The position numbers and the translations under genes are program-made. A model generated the notes under the pieces. It did no database searches, was not told the origin of the DNA, and saw only the letters and a list, made by a program, of their open reading frames with translations. This document shows, piece by piece, positions 16,046 through 22,916 of a stretch of 64,000 bases of DNA (position 1 is the first letter of the stretch; each line of letters starts with the position of its first letter). Source of the stretch: Streptosporangium album (GTDB taxonomy: Bacteria; Actinomycetota; Actinomycetes; Streptosporangiales; Streptosporangiaceae). Location of the stretch: the NCBI RefSeq assembly GCF_014203795.1, contig NZ_JACHJU010000001.1, positions 2,108,001 through 2,172,000 of the forward strand. The letters run 5' to 3'.

Positions 16046-17005
16046 CCGATCACGGCGGGCGTGGGAGTGATCAAGTAGAGAAAAGCGTGAAGCCCCTGGT
16101 AGGGGTGGGTCTTGTCGAAGGATCCACCGCACCGCACACAAGGGCTTCACGTGACCTCCAGTATCACCTACACAGCCGAGTTGGACATGCCGCGCGAGGT
16201 TGTGCTGTTTCTGGCCGGGCTGTTGCGCGCCGAGCGGGTACGGCGCCGCACCCGCGCGGGCACTCGGGCGCTGGGCGAGTTCAAGCAGGCCGTTCTGATC
16301 ATCCGCTGGCTGGTGGACGGCGCTCGGATCGCCCGGCCGGCCGCCGATAACGCCATCTCGCACGCGACCTGCGATCGGTACGTCGAAGAAGGGGTCACCG
16401 TATTGAAGGCCCAGGCGCCGACGCTACAGGAGGCGCTCACGGCGGCGAAGGCCGCCGGCTACACCCACCTGCATCTGGATGGCACGCTGATCGAAACCGA
16501 CCGCTGCCGCGCCCTGGGCCCGAACGGCGCCGACCTGTGGTGGAGTGGAAAACACAAGCAGCACGGCGGCAACATTCAGGTCCTGTCCAGCCCCGGCGGC
16601 GACCCGCTGTGGACTTCCGAGGTACGGCCCGGCCGTGAACACGATCTCACCTGTGCCCGCCTGCACGGCCTCCTCGACCCGCTGGCCAAGGCCGCCGAGG
16701 ACGGGCTGATCACGTTGGCCGACCTCGGCTACGTCGATGCGGGTATGGGGTTTCGCCTGCCGTACAAGAGGTCTCGGGGTGGCACACTCACCGACGATCA
16801 GATCCAGTACAACAAGGTCCACGGTGCGCTCCGAGCCCTCGCCGAACGAGCGAACGCCCAGCTCAAGATGCGGTTCAAGGCACTGCGGAACGTCAGCAAG
16901 TGCCCTTGGAAGATCGGCGGTATCGTCGCCGCGGCGCTCGTCCTCTTCCACCGGGAGTAAGCTCACAAGCAGCTGTCACCCAGCGTGAACGCCGGTTGCT
17001 GACAA
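16016..17005 (+). mobile_element. IS5-family insertion sequence, 990 bp, apparently complete
   Basis: Terminal inverted repeats begin TTGTCAGCAAC at the left end (16016) and read TTGTCAGCAAC from the right end (reverse strand from 17005), with weaker similarity inward. It contains one intact transposase gene. A clear target duplication is not visible, although TCAGTGA occurs on both sides within 12 bp. It has cut the gene coupled to padR. Confidence 0.85.
16151..16960 (+). CDS. IS5-family transposase (DDE_Tnp_4 type)
   Basis: 269 residues from GTG 16151. An N-terminal HTH region (EFKQAVLIIRWLVDGARIARPAADNAISHATCDRYVEEG) precedes a complete DDE core: D110 in HLHLDGTLIETDR, D191 in TLADLGYVDAG, and E232 in ALAERANAQLKMRFKAL. 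Lengths and spacing are normal for the group, so it is probably active. It moves the surrounding 990-bp element by cut-and-paste. Confidence 0.9.
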   Translation: MTSSITYTAELDMPREVVLFLAGLLRAERVRRRTRAGTRALGEFKQAVLIIRWLVDGARIARPAADNAISHATCDRYVEEGVTVLKAQAPTLQEALTAAKAAGYTHLHLDGTLIETDRCRALGPNGADLWWSGKHKQHGGNIQVLSSPGGDPLWTSEVRPGREHDLTCARLHGLLDPLAKAAEDGLITLADLGYVDAGMGFRLPYKRSRGGTLTDDQIQYNKVHGALRALAERANAQLKMRFKALRNVSKCPWKIGGIVAAALVLFHRE

Positions 17006-17012
17006 TGACTCA

Positions 17013-17261
17013 GTGAAGCTTGATCCCCATTCTGCTCTGATGAGCCATCTGCTCGGAGCCGTCTTCGAGGATGAGCACAGGGCGGAAAGACCTGCTCTGA
17101 CCTCCATCGTCACTCACAAGTACGGCGATAAGGAGCCAGGGGCGGGCTTCTACGAAATGGCTCGTTCGCTTGGTTACCGGTTCGACGAGCCCTTTGTTTT
17201 CTGGGCTCAGCAGGTACAAGACATCTTCAAACTCCACGGAAGACCTGATGGGCGCATATAG
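17013..17261 (+). CDS. Hypothetical protein, 82 residues
   Basis: From GTG 17013 just past the IS5 element. The core (LTSIVTHKYGDKEPGAGFYEMARSLGY ... FWAQQVQDIF) resembles small actinobacterial proteins with an HKxGDxxPGxGF motif that I recall but cannot name. It may be complete or may have lost upstream codons to the IS insertion. GC content is slightly lower than the core genome. Function unknown. Confidence 0.45.
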   Translation: MKLDPHSALMSHLLGAVFEDEHRAERPALTSIVTHKYGDKEPGAGFYEMARSLGYRFDEPFVFWAQQVQDIFKLHGRPDGRI

Positions 17262-17293
17262 ATGTAATACGGACGGCAGGCTCGGCGTAAAAA

Positions 17294-17342
17294 CCATGAC
17301 GCTGAGCCCGCCGGTCGTTGTACCCCGGGCTCAGCGTCATGG
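17294..17342. terminator. Perfect 17-bp inverted repeat downstream of the integrase relic
   Basis: CCATGACGCTGAGCCCG at 17294-17310 pairs perfectly with 17326-17342 across a 15-base loop. It lies between the 82-residue ORF and the end of the minus-strand integrase relic, so it can end both transcripts. Its length is also compatible with a recombination or element-end sequence. Confidence 0.6.
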
Positions 17343-17365
17343 AAATCCGTCAGGACTATTCTGGA

Positions 17366-18008
17366 TCAACCGCTGAGGGCATCGGCGATCTTCCCATTGG
17401 CGCGGTGCTGCTGTCCTTCCATGCACCTGGCGTAGACACGGAGCAGCACGTCAACGCTGTGCCCAGCCCGCTTGGCGACCTCGGTGGCCGGAACACCCGC
17501 GTTCAGCCAGAGCGAGACAGCGGCGTGGCGCAGATCGTACGGTCGGGCCGCCAGCGGGGAAGCGACCTGTTCAGGGGTGAAGGCCAGCCGCCGCGCCTCT
17601 TGCCAGACGGCCGAATACGCCGAGGAGGAGAACGGACGGCCTTTGCTCGTCCGGAAGAGCCGGCCATCCTCAGCCGTGCCGTACCGGGCGATGTGCTCCC
17701 GAAGGGCGACGACAAGGACCGGAGGGATCGGAATGTCTCGTGTATCGTCCTTGGCCCGGTGTTTGAGGCCACGTTCGTCGTGGGTCTCTCCGCTGTTCGT
17801 CCACCGCTTGTTCGCCTGAGGACGAGCAGGATCTCCCGTACCGCAGAGCCGCTCCACCGGCCCAGCGCGCGCCTCGGATCTACCGGCATCGGCGGCGGAT
17901 ACTTCTCGGGTTCGAGGTTGAGCTTGTCCGCGATGGCGTCATACCCCAGCCGATAGAGGTTGCGCAGTGTGAAGATGTGGGTAACCGTCGGTCCCTCGCC
18001 AGGGTGGG
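17366..18008 (-). pseudogene. Chimeric recombinase relic: serine recombinase piece joined to a tyrosine integrase C-terminus
   Basis: From 18008 down to about 17825 the minus strand reads like a large serine recombinase (LYRLGYDAIADKLN ... YPPPMPVDPRRALGRWSGSAVREIL). Below about 17825, in another frame, it reads as the C-terminal half of a tyrosine integrase (KRWTNSGETHDERGLKHRA, then DLRHAAVS with the catalytic R and H, AGHSVDVL, and the Tyr in RVYARC). The two families are unrelated, so this is a DNA junction between two integrase genes. Neither has an N-terminus; the upstream side is cut by the element at 18010. Confidence 0.8.
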
Positions 18009-18055
18009 GCCTTCCGCGTCAGAATTAATGAACCAGTCCCGGTCCGAAACACCCA

Positions 18056-18328
18056 TCAACCGCGGGTAGTTTGATCACCCGTTGGAAGAGGTTGGAGCAG
18101 GTGGCAGGACCACAGCAGGACCCCGGGACCGGGCTTGGCGTCATCGAGCCGCCCGACCACCGCGCGCGCCTGCCAGCGCAGCACCCGCACGTGATCCAGA
18201 CCGAGCAGCGCCGCCGAACGGCGGACCGACCAGCCGCCTTCACGGGCGCCGTGCTCGACGAGTTCCAGCAGACCGGCCTTGACGCAGACGTCCACTCGCG
18301 GCGGGACCAGGCCGGCATTCAGCCCCAA
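18056..18328 (-). pseudogene. Transposase fragment following the OrfA-like gene
   Basis: 90 codons overlapping the end of the OrfA-like frame. The part LLELVEHGAREGGWSVRRSAALLGLDHVRVLRWQAR resembles the N-terminal helical region of IS3-type OrfB. The last 20 residues are just the inverted end read antisense. The integrase core that should follow is missing. Confidence 0.5.
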
Positions 18329-18714
18329 AGCGATTTTCCCTGGTGGAGATGGAGCGCGACGGCCTGCTCGGTCACCGTCGCCCGCAGCCGCTCGATCTCT
18401 TTGCGGGCCGCCTCCAGTTCGGCGGCCTCGGGGCTCTTTCCCGGACGCGCCGGCGTGGAGGTCGCCGCCAGCGCGTCCAGCGCGCCCTGCTTGGCGGTGC
18501 GGCAGATCGCGTTCACGGTCATCCGGTTGACGCCGTACTTCTCGGCTGCCTCGCCCTGGATCGCCTGTCCGGTGAGCACGTCGACGAACACTTGGTACTT
18601 CACCGACGGGGCCGGCCGCGTACGCTTACCTGTCCCGCTCGTGCGGGCCTGCGAAGCCTTGGGGTCCTGCTGTGGTCCTGCCACCTGCTCCAACCTCTTC
18701 CAACGGGTGATCAA
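18319..18714 (-). CDS. Transposase HTH protein (OrfA-like)
   Basis: 131 residues. The first 19 are encoded by the inverted end; then a helix-turn-helix (VLTGQAIQGEAAEKYGVNRMTVNAICRTAKQGAL) and a leucine/arginine coiled segment (AAELEAARKEIERLRATVTEQAVAL), the layout of IS3-type OrfA proteins. No DDE domain follows. It may bind element ends without catalysing transposition. Confidence 0.6.
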   Translation of the reverse strand: MITRWKRLEQVAGPQQDPKASQARTSGTGKRTRPAPSVKYQVFVDVLTGQAIQGEAAEKYGVNRMTVNAICRTAKQGALDALAATSTPARPGKSPEAAELEAARKEIERLRATVTEQAVALHLHQGKSLWG

Positions 18715-18975
18715 ACTACCCGCGGTTGATGGGTGTTTCGGACCGGGGCTGGTTCATTAACTCTGACGCGGAAGGGAATGCCTACTTCGAGATCGCCTTC
18801 GAAGGCCAGCTGTCAGCCGTCCGCAAGTAGAACCCACAAAGATCAGTTACACCGAAGAGACTGGGCAGACCCGATGTGGGTGATGCTCGTTGAAGGGTCT
18901 CGTAGGTGGTGGCGCTGGCTGTAGTACGCAAACACCCACGCGCGGGATCGATCGCGAGCTGGCCGCGCCGACATG

Positions 18976-19006
18976 CTTGATGACGCATCACAACTACGTC
19001 ATCAAG
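18976..19006 (+). promoter_or_regulatory. Inverted repeat at the ribosome-binding site of the serine hydrolase gene
   Basis: CTTGATGACG (18976-18985) and CGTCATCAAG (18997-19006) form a perfect 10-bp dyad with an 11-base spacer. The right arm touches the Shine-Dalgarno GGGAG at 19006-19010. As DNA it is a plausible operator; as RNA the hairpin could mask the ribosome site. Confidence 0.55.
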
Positions 19007-19017
19007 GGAGTCTCCCG

Positions 19018-20184
19018 ATGTCTCAGCATCCTGCTGTCCCTTTCCGCCCGGCTTGGGCAGGCGCCGCGGCGGTTCTGGCCCTGGCGCTGGGGACCCTCAG
19101 CCCGGCGTCCGCCGACGTCGGCCCGTGGGACCAACCGGGCGACGCCGTACAGACGGCGCTGAACGATCTGGTCGGCGGCGGCGAGTTCCCCGGTGCGCTG
19201 GCCGCGGTCAGGGAGCGCGACGGGCGCAGCCGGGACTACACCGCGGGTGTGAGCGACCTTGCCACGCGGGCGAAGGTCCCGGTCAACGGGCAGGTGCGCA
19301 TCGCCAGCAACACCAAGACCTTCACCGCCGCGGTCGTGCTGCAGCTGGCCGGCCAGGGCAAGGTCGAGCTGGACGCACCGGTCGAGAAGTACCTGCCGGG
19401 AGTGGTGCGCGGCAGTGGGAACGATGGCCGCCTGATCACTGTCCGCCAGCTGCTCCAGCACACCTCCGGCACGCCTGAGCACGGCAAGGCCATCGCAGGG
19501 ACGTTCTTCGAAAGCCAGCACCGCTACTTCGAGCCGCGGGAACTGGTCGATCTGGCCTTGACGCAGAAGCCGCTGTTCGCTCCTGGCAAAGGATGGAGTT
19601 ACAGCAACACCGGATACGTCCTGCTCGGGCTGCTGGTGCAGAAGGTCACAGGCCGGCCGGTGGGTGCGGAGATCACCGATCGGATCATCACGCCGCTGGG
19701 GCTCGGCGACACCTACTGGCCCGGTGCCGGCGAGCAGAAGATCCGGGGCGCCCATCCCAGGGCCTACAAGTCCAGGACCGGCAAACCGGGTGGCGAACTG
19801 GTGGACGTGTCGGAGATGGATCCATCCAGGGGGTGGGCGGCCGGGCAACTGATCAGCACGCCGCGGGACGTCAACCGGTTTCTGAGCGCACTACTGGGCG
19901 GCAAGCTCCTCAAGCCGGCCATGCTGGAGCAGATGAAGCGGACGGTCTCGGTGGCCGGGGCCCCGCAGGGGTGGGGGTACGGGCTCGGACTGACGAAGAT
20001 CCCGCTGAGTTGCGGCGGCCTCGCGTGGGGGCACAGCGGTGACGTCGGCGGCTACTCGACCCGCAACGGCATCACCGAGGGCGGCCGGTCGGCCACGGTC
20101 ACCGCGACCGCGGAATCCCTGACGGCAGGCGGCGACAAGCAGCTCAACGCCGCCCTCGACACTGCCCTCTGCGCCGGAAAGTAG
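19018..20184 (+). CDS. Secreted serine hydrolase (beta-lactamase / D,D-peptidase superfamily)
   Basis: 388 residues from ATG 19018. Signal peptide at 1-32 (AAAVLALALGTLSPASA), then a class C-like serine hydrolase. The SxxK motif is S97-N-T-K100 in RIASNTKTF, the YxN motif is YSNTGY, and a HSGDVGGY replaces the KTG triad. This is the usual pattern of R61-type D,D-carboxypeptidases and related esterases of Streptomyces. It should act outside the membrane on peptidoglycan peptides or esters. It faces the response-regulator gene convergently and is probably not part of that operon. Confidence 0.87.
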   Translation: MSQHPAVPFRPAWAGAAAVLALALGTLSPASADVGPWDQPGDAVQTALNDLVGGGEFPGALAAVRERDGRSRDYTAGVSDLATRAKVPVNGQVRIASNTKTFTAAVVLQLAGQGKVELDAPVEKYLPGVVRGSGNDGRLITVRQLLQHTSGTPEHGKAIAGTFFESQHRYFEPRELVDLALTQKPLFAPGKGWSYSNTGYVLLGLLVQKVTGRPVGAEITDRIITPLGLGDTYWPGAGEQKIRGAHPRAYKSRTGKPGGELVDVSEMDPSRGWAAGQLISTPRDVNRFLSALLGGKLLKPAMLEQMKRTVSVAGAPQGWGYGLGLTKIPLSCGGLAWGHSGDVGGYSTRNGITEGGRSATVTATAESLTAGGDKQLNAALDTALCAGK

Positions 20185-20197
20185 AAGGCCTCTCGGG

Positions 20198-20215
20198 CCG
20201 GCTCTCGCGAGCCGG
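20198..20215. terminator. Stem-loop between convergent genes
   Basis: CCGGCTC - TCGC - GAGCCGG, a perfect 7-bp stem, between the serine hydrolase (+) and the response regulator (-). Probably bidirectional. Confidence 0.65.
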
Positions 20216-20241
20216 ACCCCCACGAGCCAGACTGTTGCCGG

Positions 20242-20886
20242 TCAGGCCTTGAGGTAGGCGAGCACCGCGAGGACCCTGCGGTGGCCGCTTTCGGAGGGCT
20301 GGAGGCCGAGTTTGGCGAAGATGTTTCTGATGTGCTTGTTGACCGCGCCCTCGCTGATGACCAGCTGCTCGCTGAGATCGGTGTTGGACAACCCCTCCGC
20401 CATCAACGCGAGCACCTCCCGCTCACGCGCGGTCAACGCGTGGAGAGGGTCATCGGCCCGGCGACGGACCAGGAGCTGGGCGATCACCTCGGGGTCGATC
20501 GCGGTCCCGCCCTCGGCCACCCGGTGCAGCGCGTCGAGGAAGGACTGCACTTTGCCGACCCGCTCCTTCAACAGGTAGCCAACCCCCACGCCACCCTCGC
20601 TGAGCAGGGCGGAGGCGTAGGTGTCCTCGACGTAGGAGGACAGCACCAGCACGGGCAGCCCGGGCCGCATCCGCCTGGCCTCGATGGCCGCGCGCAGGCC
20701 CTCGTCGCTGAAGTCCGGCGGCAGCCGTACGTCCACGATGAGCGCGTCGGGCGCCTTGGCCGAGACGGCGGCGAGCAGGTCGGCGGCGTTGTCGACGGCG
20801 TCGAGCACCTCGATGCCCTCGGCGGCCAGCAGCAGCACCAGCCCTTCGCGCAGCAGCGCGTCGTCTTCGGCGATCACAACCCGCAT
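20242..20886 (-). CDS. LuxR-family (NarL-type) response regulator
   Basis: 214 residues: receiver domain with E7/D8/D9 and the phosphoacceptor D52 in ALIVDVRLP, then a LuxR HTH at about 150-208 (LTAREREVLALMAEGLSNTDLSEQLVISEGAVNKHIRNIFAKLGL). Its start lies 13 bases inside the histidine kinase gene, so the pair is translationally coupled. The probable target is the divergent ABC exporter operon, which begins about 100 bp from the kinase start and has a dyad in the promoter region. Confidence 0.95.
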   Translation of the reverse strand: MRVVIAEDDALLREGLVLLLAAEGIEVLDAVDNAADLLAAVSAKAPDALIVDVRLPPDFSDEGLRAAIEARRMRPGLPVLVLSSYVEDTYASALLSEGGVGVGYLLKERVGKVQSFLDALHRVAEGGTAIDPEVIAQLLVRRRADDPLHALTAREREVLALMAEGLSNTDLSEQLVISEGAVNKHIRNIFAKLGLQPSESGHRRVLAVLAYLKA

Positions 20887-22094
20887 GGCAACTCCACTTT
20901 CAGCACGGTCGGCCCGCCGGGCGGGCTGGTCAGGGTGGTCCGGCCGCCGAAGGCGGCGGCTCGGTGGTCGATTCCGGTCAGGCCGCTGCCGGTGCCGCTC
21001 TGGGCGCCGCCCACGCCGTCGTCCTCGATCTCGGTGATCAGCAGGCCGCCGTCCAGGTGCATGCGCACCACCGCCTTGCCGGCGTGGCTGTGCTTGGCGA
21101 CGTTGGTGAGCGCTTCGGCGGCGGTGAAGTAGGCGGCCGCCTCGACGGCCGCGGGCAGGCGGGGGAAGTCGGCGATCTCGACGGTGCAGGGGACGGGGCT
21201 GCGCGCGGCCAGCGCGGCGAGCGCGCCGTCGAGCCCGTGCTCGGTGAGGACGGGCGGGTGGATGGCCCGGATGGCGTCACGCAGGTTGACCAGCGCGTCG
21301 GAGGCTGCCTCCTGGGCCCGTCCGGCCAGCTGCCGGGTGCTCTCGGGGGCGCCGGCCAGGGCACGTTCGAGCATGCCGAGGTGCATGACGACGGCGACCA
21401 GGCGGTTCTGCGTGCCGTCGTGGAGGGTGCGCTCGATGCGCCTGAGCTCCTGCGCGTGGGCCTCGAGCGCCGAAGCCCTGGCCGCGGTCAGCATCGCCAC
21501 CTGCTGCGCCAGCCGTACCCGGCCCAGGGGTTTGAGCAGGCTGCGGCTGAGTCGTTCGGACAGGTCGGCGGCGGTCGGCAGGACCAGGCAGGCCACGCCC
21601 AGATAGCCCGCGGCGACGAACGGGCCGGTCAGGGCCAGCGGCCAGGAGTCGACGGCGTAGCCGAGCACCGATGGCGGGCTGCCCGGCGTCAGCCACCACC
21701 ACAGCGGCAGGGTTGCCGCGTTGAGCGCGGCCAGGGGCAGGCCGAGTGCCAGGAAGCCGAGCACGATGCCGGTAAGGCCGTGCGCGAGGAGCCAGAGCAC
21801 CTCCCGCGGCGTTGCGGGGTCGCCCACGGCCGCGCGCACGCGCACCGGCAGCGGCCCCTCAAGCGGCAGGTACGGCGGAGCCGGCATCCCCAGGCGGCGG
21901 CGCTGCCACCCGGACAGCCGCCTGACCAGACGCGTCACCGGCGGGATCAGGGGCAGGCCGATCCCGGCCAGGCTCAGCAGCGTGGTGCAGACAACCAGCC
22001 AGAACAGCGGCAGCGCGAGCAGCGCGGTGCCCAACCCGATGATCAGGAAGAGCGCCGCGTTCCGCGTGGCCGTCAGGACGTTCATGGGCGACAT
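20874..22094 (-). CDS. Sensor histidine kinase (HisKA_3 type)
   Basis: 406 residues. About four or five membrane helices in residues 1-175, a cytoplasmic DHp region with the phosphorylated H225 in ELRRIERTLHDGTQNRL, and a HATPase domain with TAAEALTNVAKHSHA (N box) and IEDDGVGG (G1). This is the NarX/LiaS-like layout with an N-terminal sensor (DUF4118/putative sensor type). It overlaps the response-regulator gene. ATG 22094 is used; an in-frame ATG at 22085 is also possible, and neither has a strong ribosome site. Confidence 0.92.
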   Translation of the reverse strand: MSPMNVLTATRNAALFLIIGLGTALLALPLFWLVVCTTLLSLAGIGLPLIPPVTRLVRRLSGWQRRRLGMPAPPYLPLEGPLPVRVRAAVGDPATPREVLWLLAHGLTGIVLGFLALGLPLAALNAATLPLWWWLTPGSPPSVLGYAVDSWPLALTGPFVAAGYLGVACLVLPTAADLSERLSRSLLKPLGRVRLAQQVAMLTAARASALEAHAQELRRIERTLHDGTQNRLVAVVMHLGMLERALAGAPESTRQLAGRAQEAASDALVNLRDAIRAIHPPVLTEHGLDGALAALAARSPVPCTVEIADFPRLPAAVEAAAYFTAAEALTNVAKHSHAGKAVVRMHLDGGLLITEIEDDGVGGAQSGTGSGLTGIDHRAAAFGGRTTLTSPPGGPTVLKVELPCGL

Positions 22095-22101
22095 TCTGCA
22101 T

Positions 22102-22119
22102 GGTGGTGCCCGCACCACC
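22102..22119. promoter_or_regulatory. Palindromic operator between the two-component and ABC operons
   Basis: GGTGGTGC - CC - GCACCACC, a perfect 8-bp dyad, 8 bp upstream of the kinase start and 75 bp upstream of the divergent ABC ATPase gene. NarL-type regulators bind dyads of about this size, so this is a good candidate site for the adjacent regulator. Confidence 0.6.
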
Positions 22120-22193
22120 TCCAAGACACCCAGCGATGGGATGTCGCGCCCCCATCCCTCGCTCTTACGTTTGTGCAGGTCAGAGAGAGATTG

Positions 22194-22916
22194 ATGGGGG
22201 CTGCGTTGGCGGTTCGGGTGGAAGAGCTCCACAAGACATACGGAAAGATGGCCGCGCTCGCCGGGGTCACGCTGGAGATCGCCGACGGCGAGTTCGTCGC
22301 GATGATGGGCCCGTCGGGCTCGGGCAAGAGCACGCTGCTGCACTGCGCGGCCGGGCTCGACACGCCGAGCTCCGGCCGGGTGTTCCTGGGCGGCGTGGAG
22401 GTGACGGCGCTGGACGAGCCGGGGCTGGCCGCGCTGCGCAGGGAGCGGATCGGCTTCGTCTTCCAGGCCTATAACCTGCTGCAGGCGCTCGACGTCGCCG
22501 ACAACATCACCCTGCCGCTGCGCCTGGCCGGACGCCCGGTGGACGAGGCCAAGCTGATGGCCATCGCGGCCAGGGTGGGGCTCGGCTCGCGGCTGGGTCA
22601 CCGCCCGGCCGAGCTGTCCGGCGGCCAGCAGCAGCGGGTGGCGCTGGCCAGGGCGCTGATCACCGATCCCGAGGTGGTCTTCGCCGACGAGCCCACCGGC
22701 GCGCTGGACACGCGGACCGCCCGCGAGGTGCTGACGCTGCTGCGCGAGCTGGTGGACGAGGCCGGCCAGACCCTGGTCATGGTCACCCACGACCCGGTCG
22801 CGGCCTCCTACGCCCACCGCGTGGTCTTCCTGGCCGACGGGCACCTGGCGGGCGAGGCGCTACGGCCCACGCCGGAGCAGGTGGCCGAGCGCATGACGCA
22901 GCTGGGCGCGTCATGA
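22194..22916 (+). CDS. ABC transporter ATP-binding protein (MacB/LolD type)
   Basis: 240 residues. Walker A GPSGSGKST near 41-49, Q-loop in FVFQAYNLL, signature LSGGQQQRVALARAL near 143-157, Walker B VVFADEPTGALD, and H-loop VMVTHDPVAASYA. The DEPTGALD form is typical of ATPases that pair with FtsX-type permeases and export or remove peptides and antibiotics from the membrane. It overlaps the permease start by four bases (ATGA). The permease is damaged, so the transporter may not work. Confidence 0.94.
   Translation: MGAALAVRVEELHKTYGKMAALAGVTLEIADGEFVAMMGPSGSGKSTLLHCAAGLDTPSSGRVFLGGVEVTALDEPGLAALRRERIGFVFQAYNLLQALDVADNITLPLRLAGRPVDEAKLMAIAARVGLGSRLGHRPAELSGGQQQRVALARALITDPEVVFADEPTGALDTRTAREVLTLLRELVDEAGQTLVMVTHDPVAASYAHRVVFLADGHLAGEALRPTPEQVAERMTQLGAS

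Larger units (their letters stand above)
18010..18775 (-). mobile_element. Small transposon derivative with 115-bp inverted ends
   Basis: The outer 115 bp at 18010-18124 and 18661-18775 are near-perfect inverted copies (mismatches at AGAATT/AGAGTT and CAGTCCC/CAGCCCC). Between them the minus strand encodes a transposase HTH region and a second short helical ORF, but no catalytic domain. This looks like an internally deleted, MITE-like derivative that would need a transposase in trans. It interrupts a serine-recombinase gene. Confidence 0.8.

Noticed and set aside
20964..22193. Upstream extension of the ABC ATPase frame
   Set aside because: This part is antisense to the histidine kinase. The ATPase family begins at 22194 (MGAALAVRVEELHKTYG).
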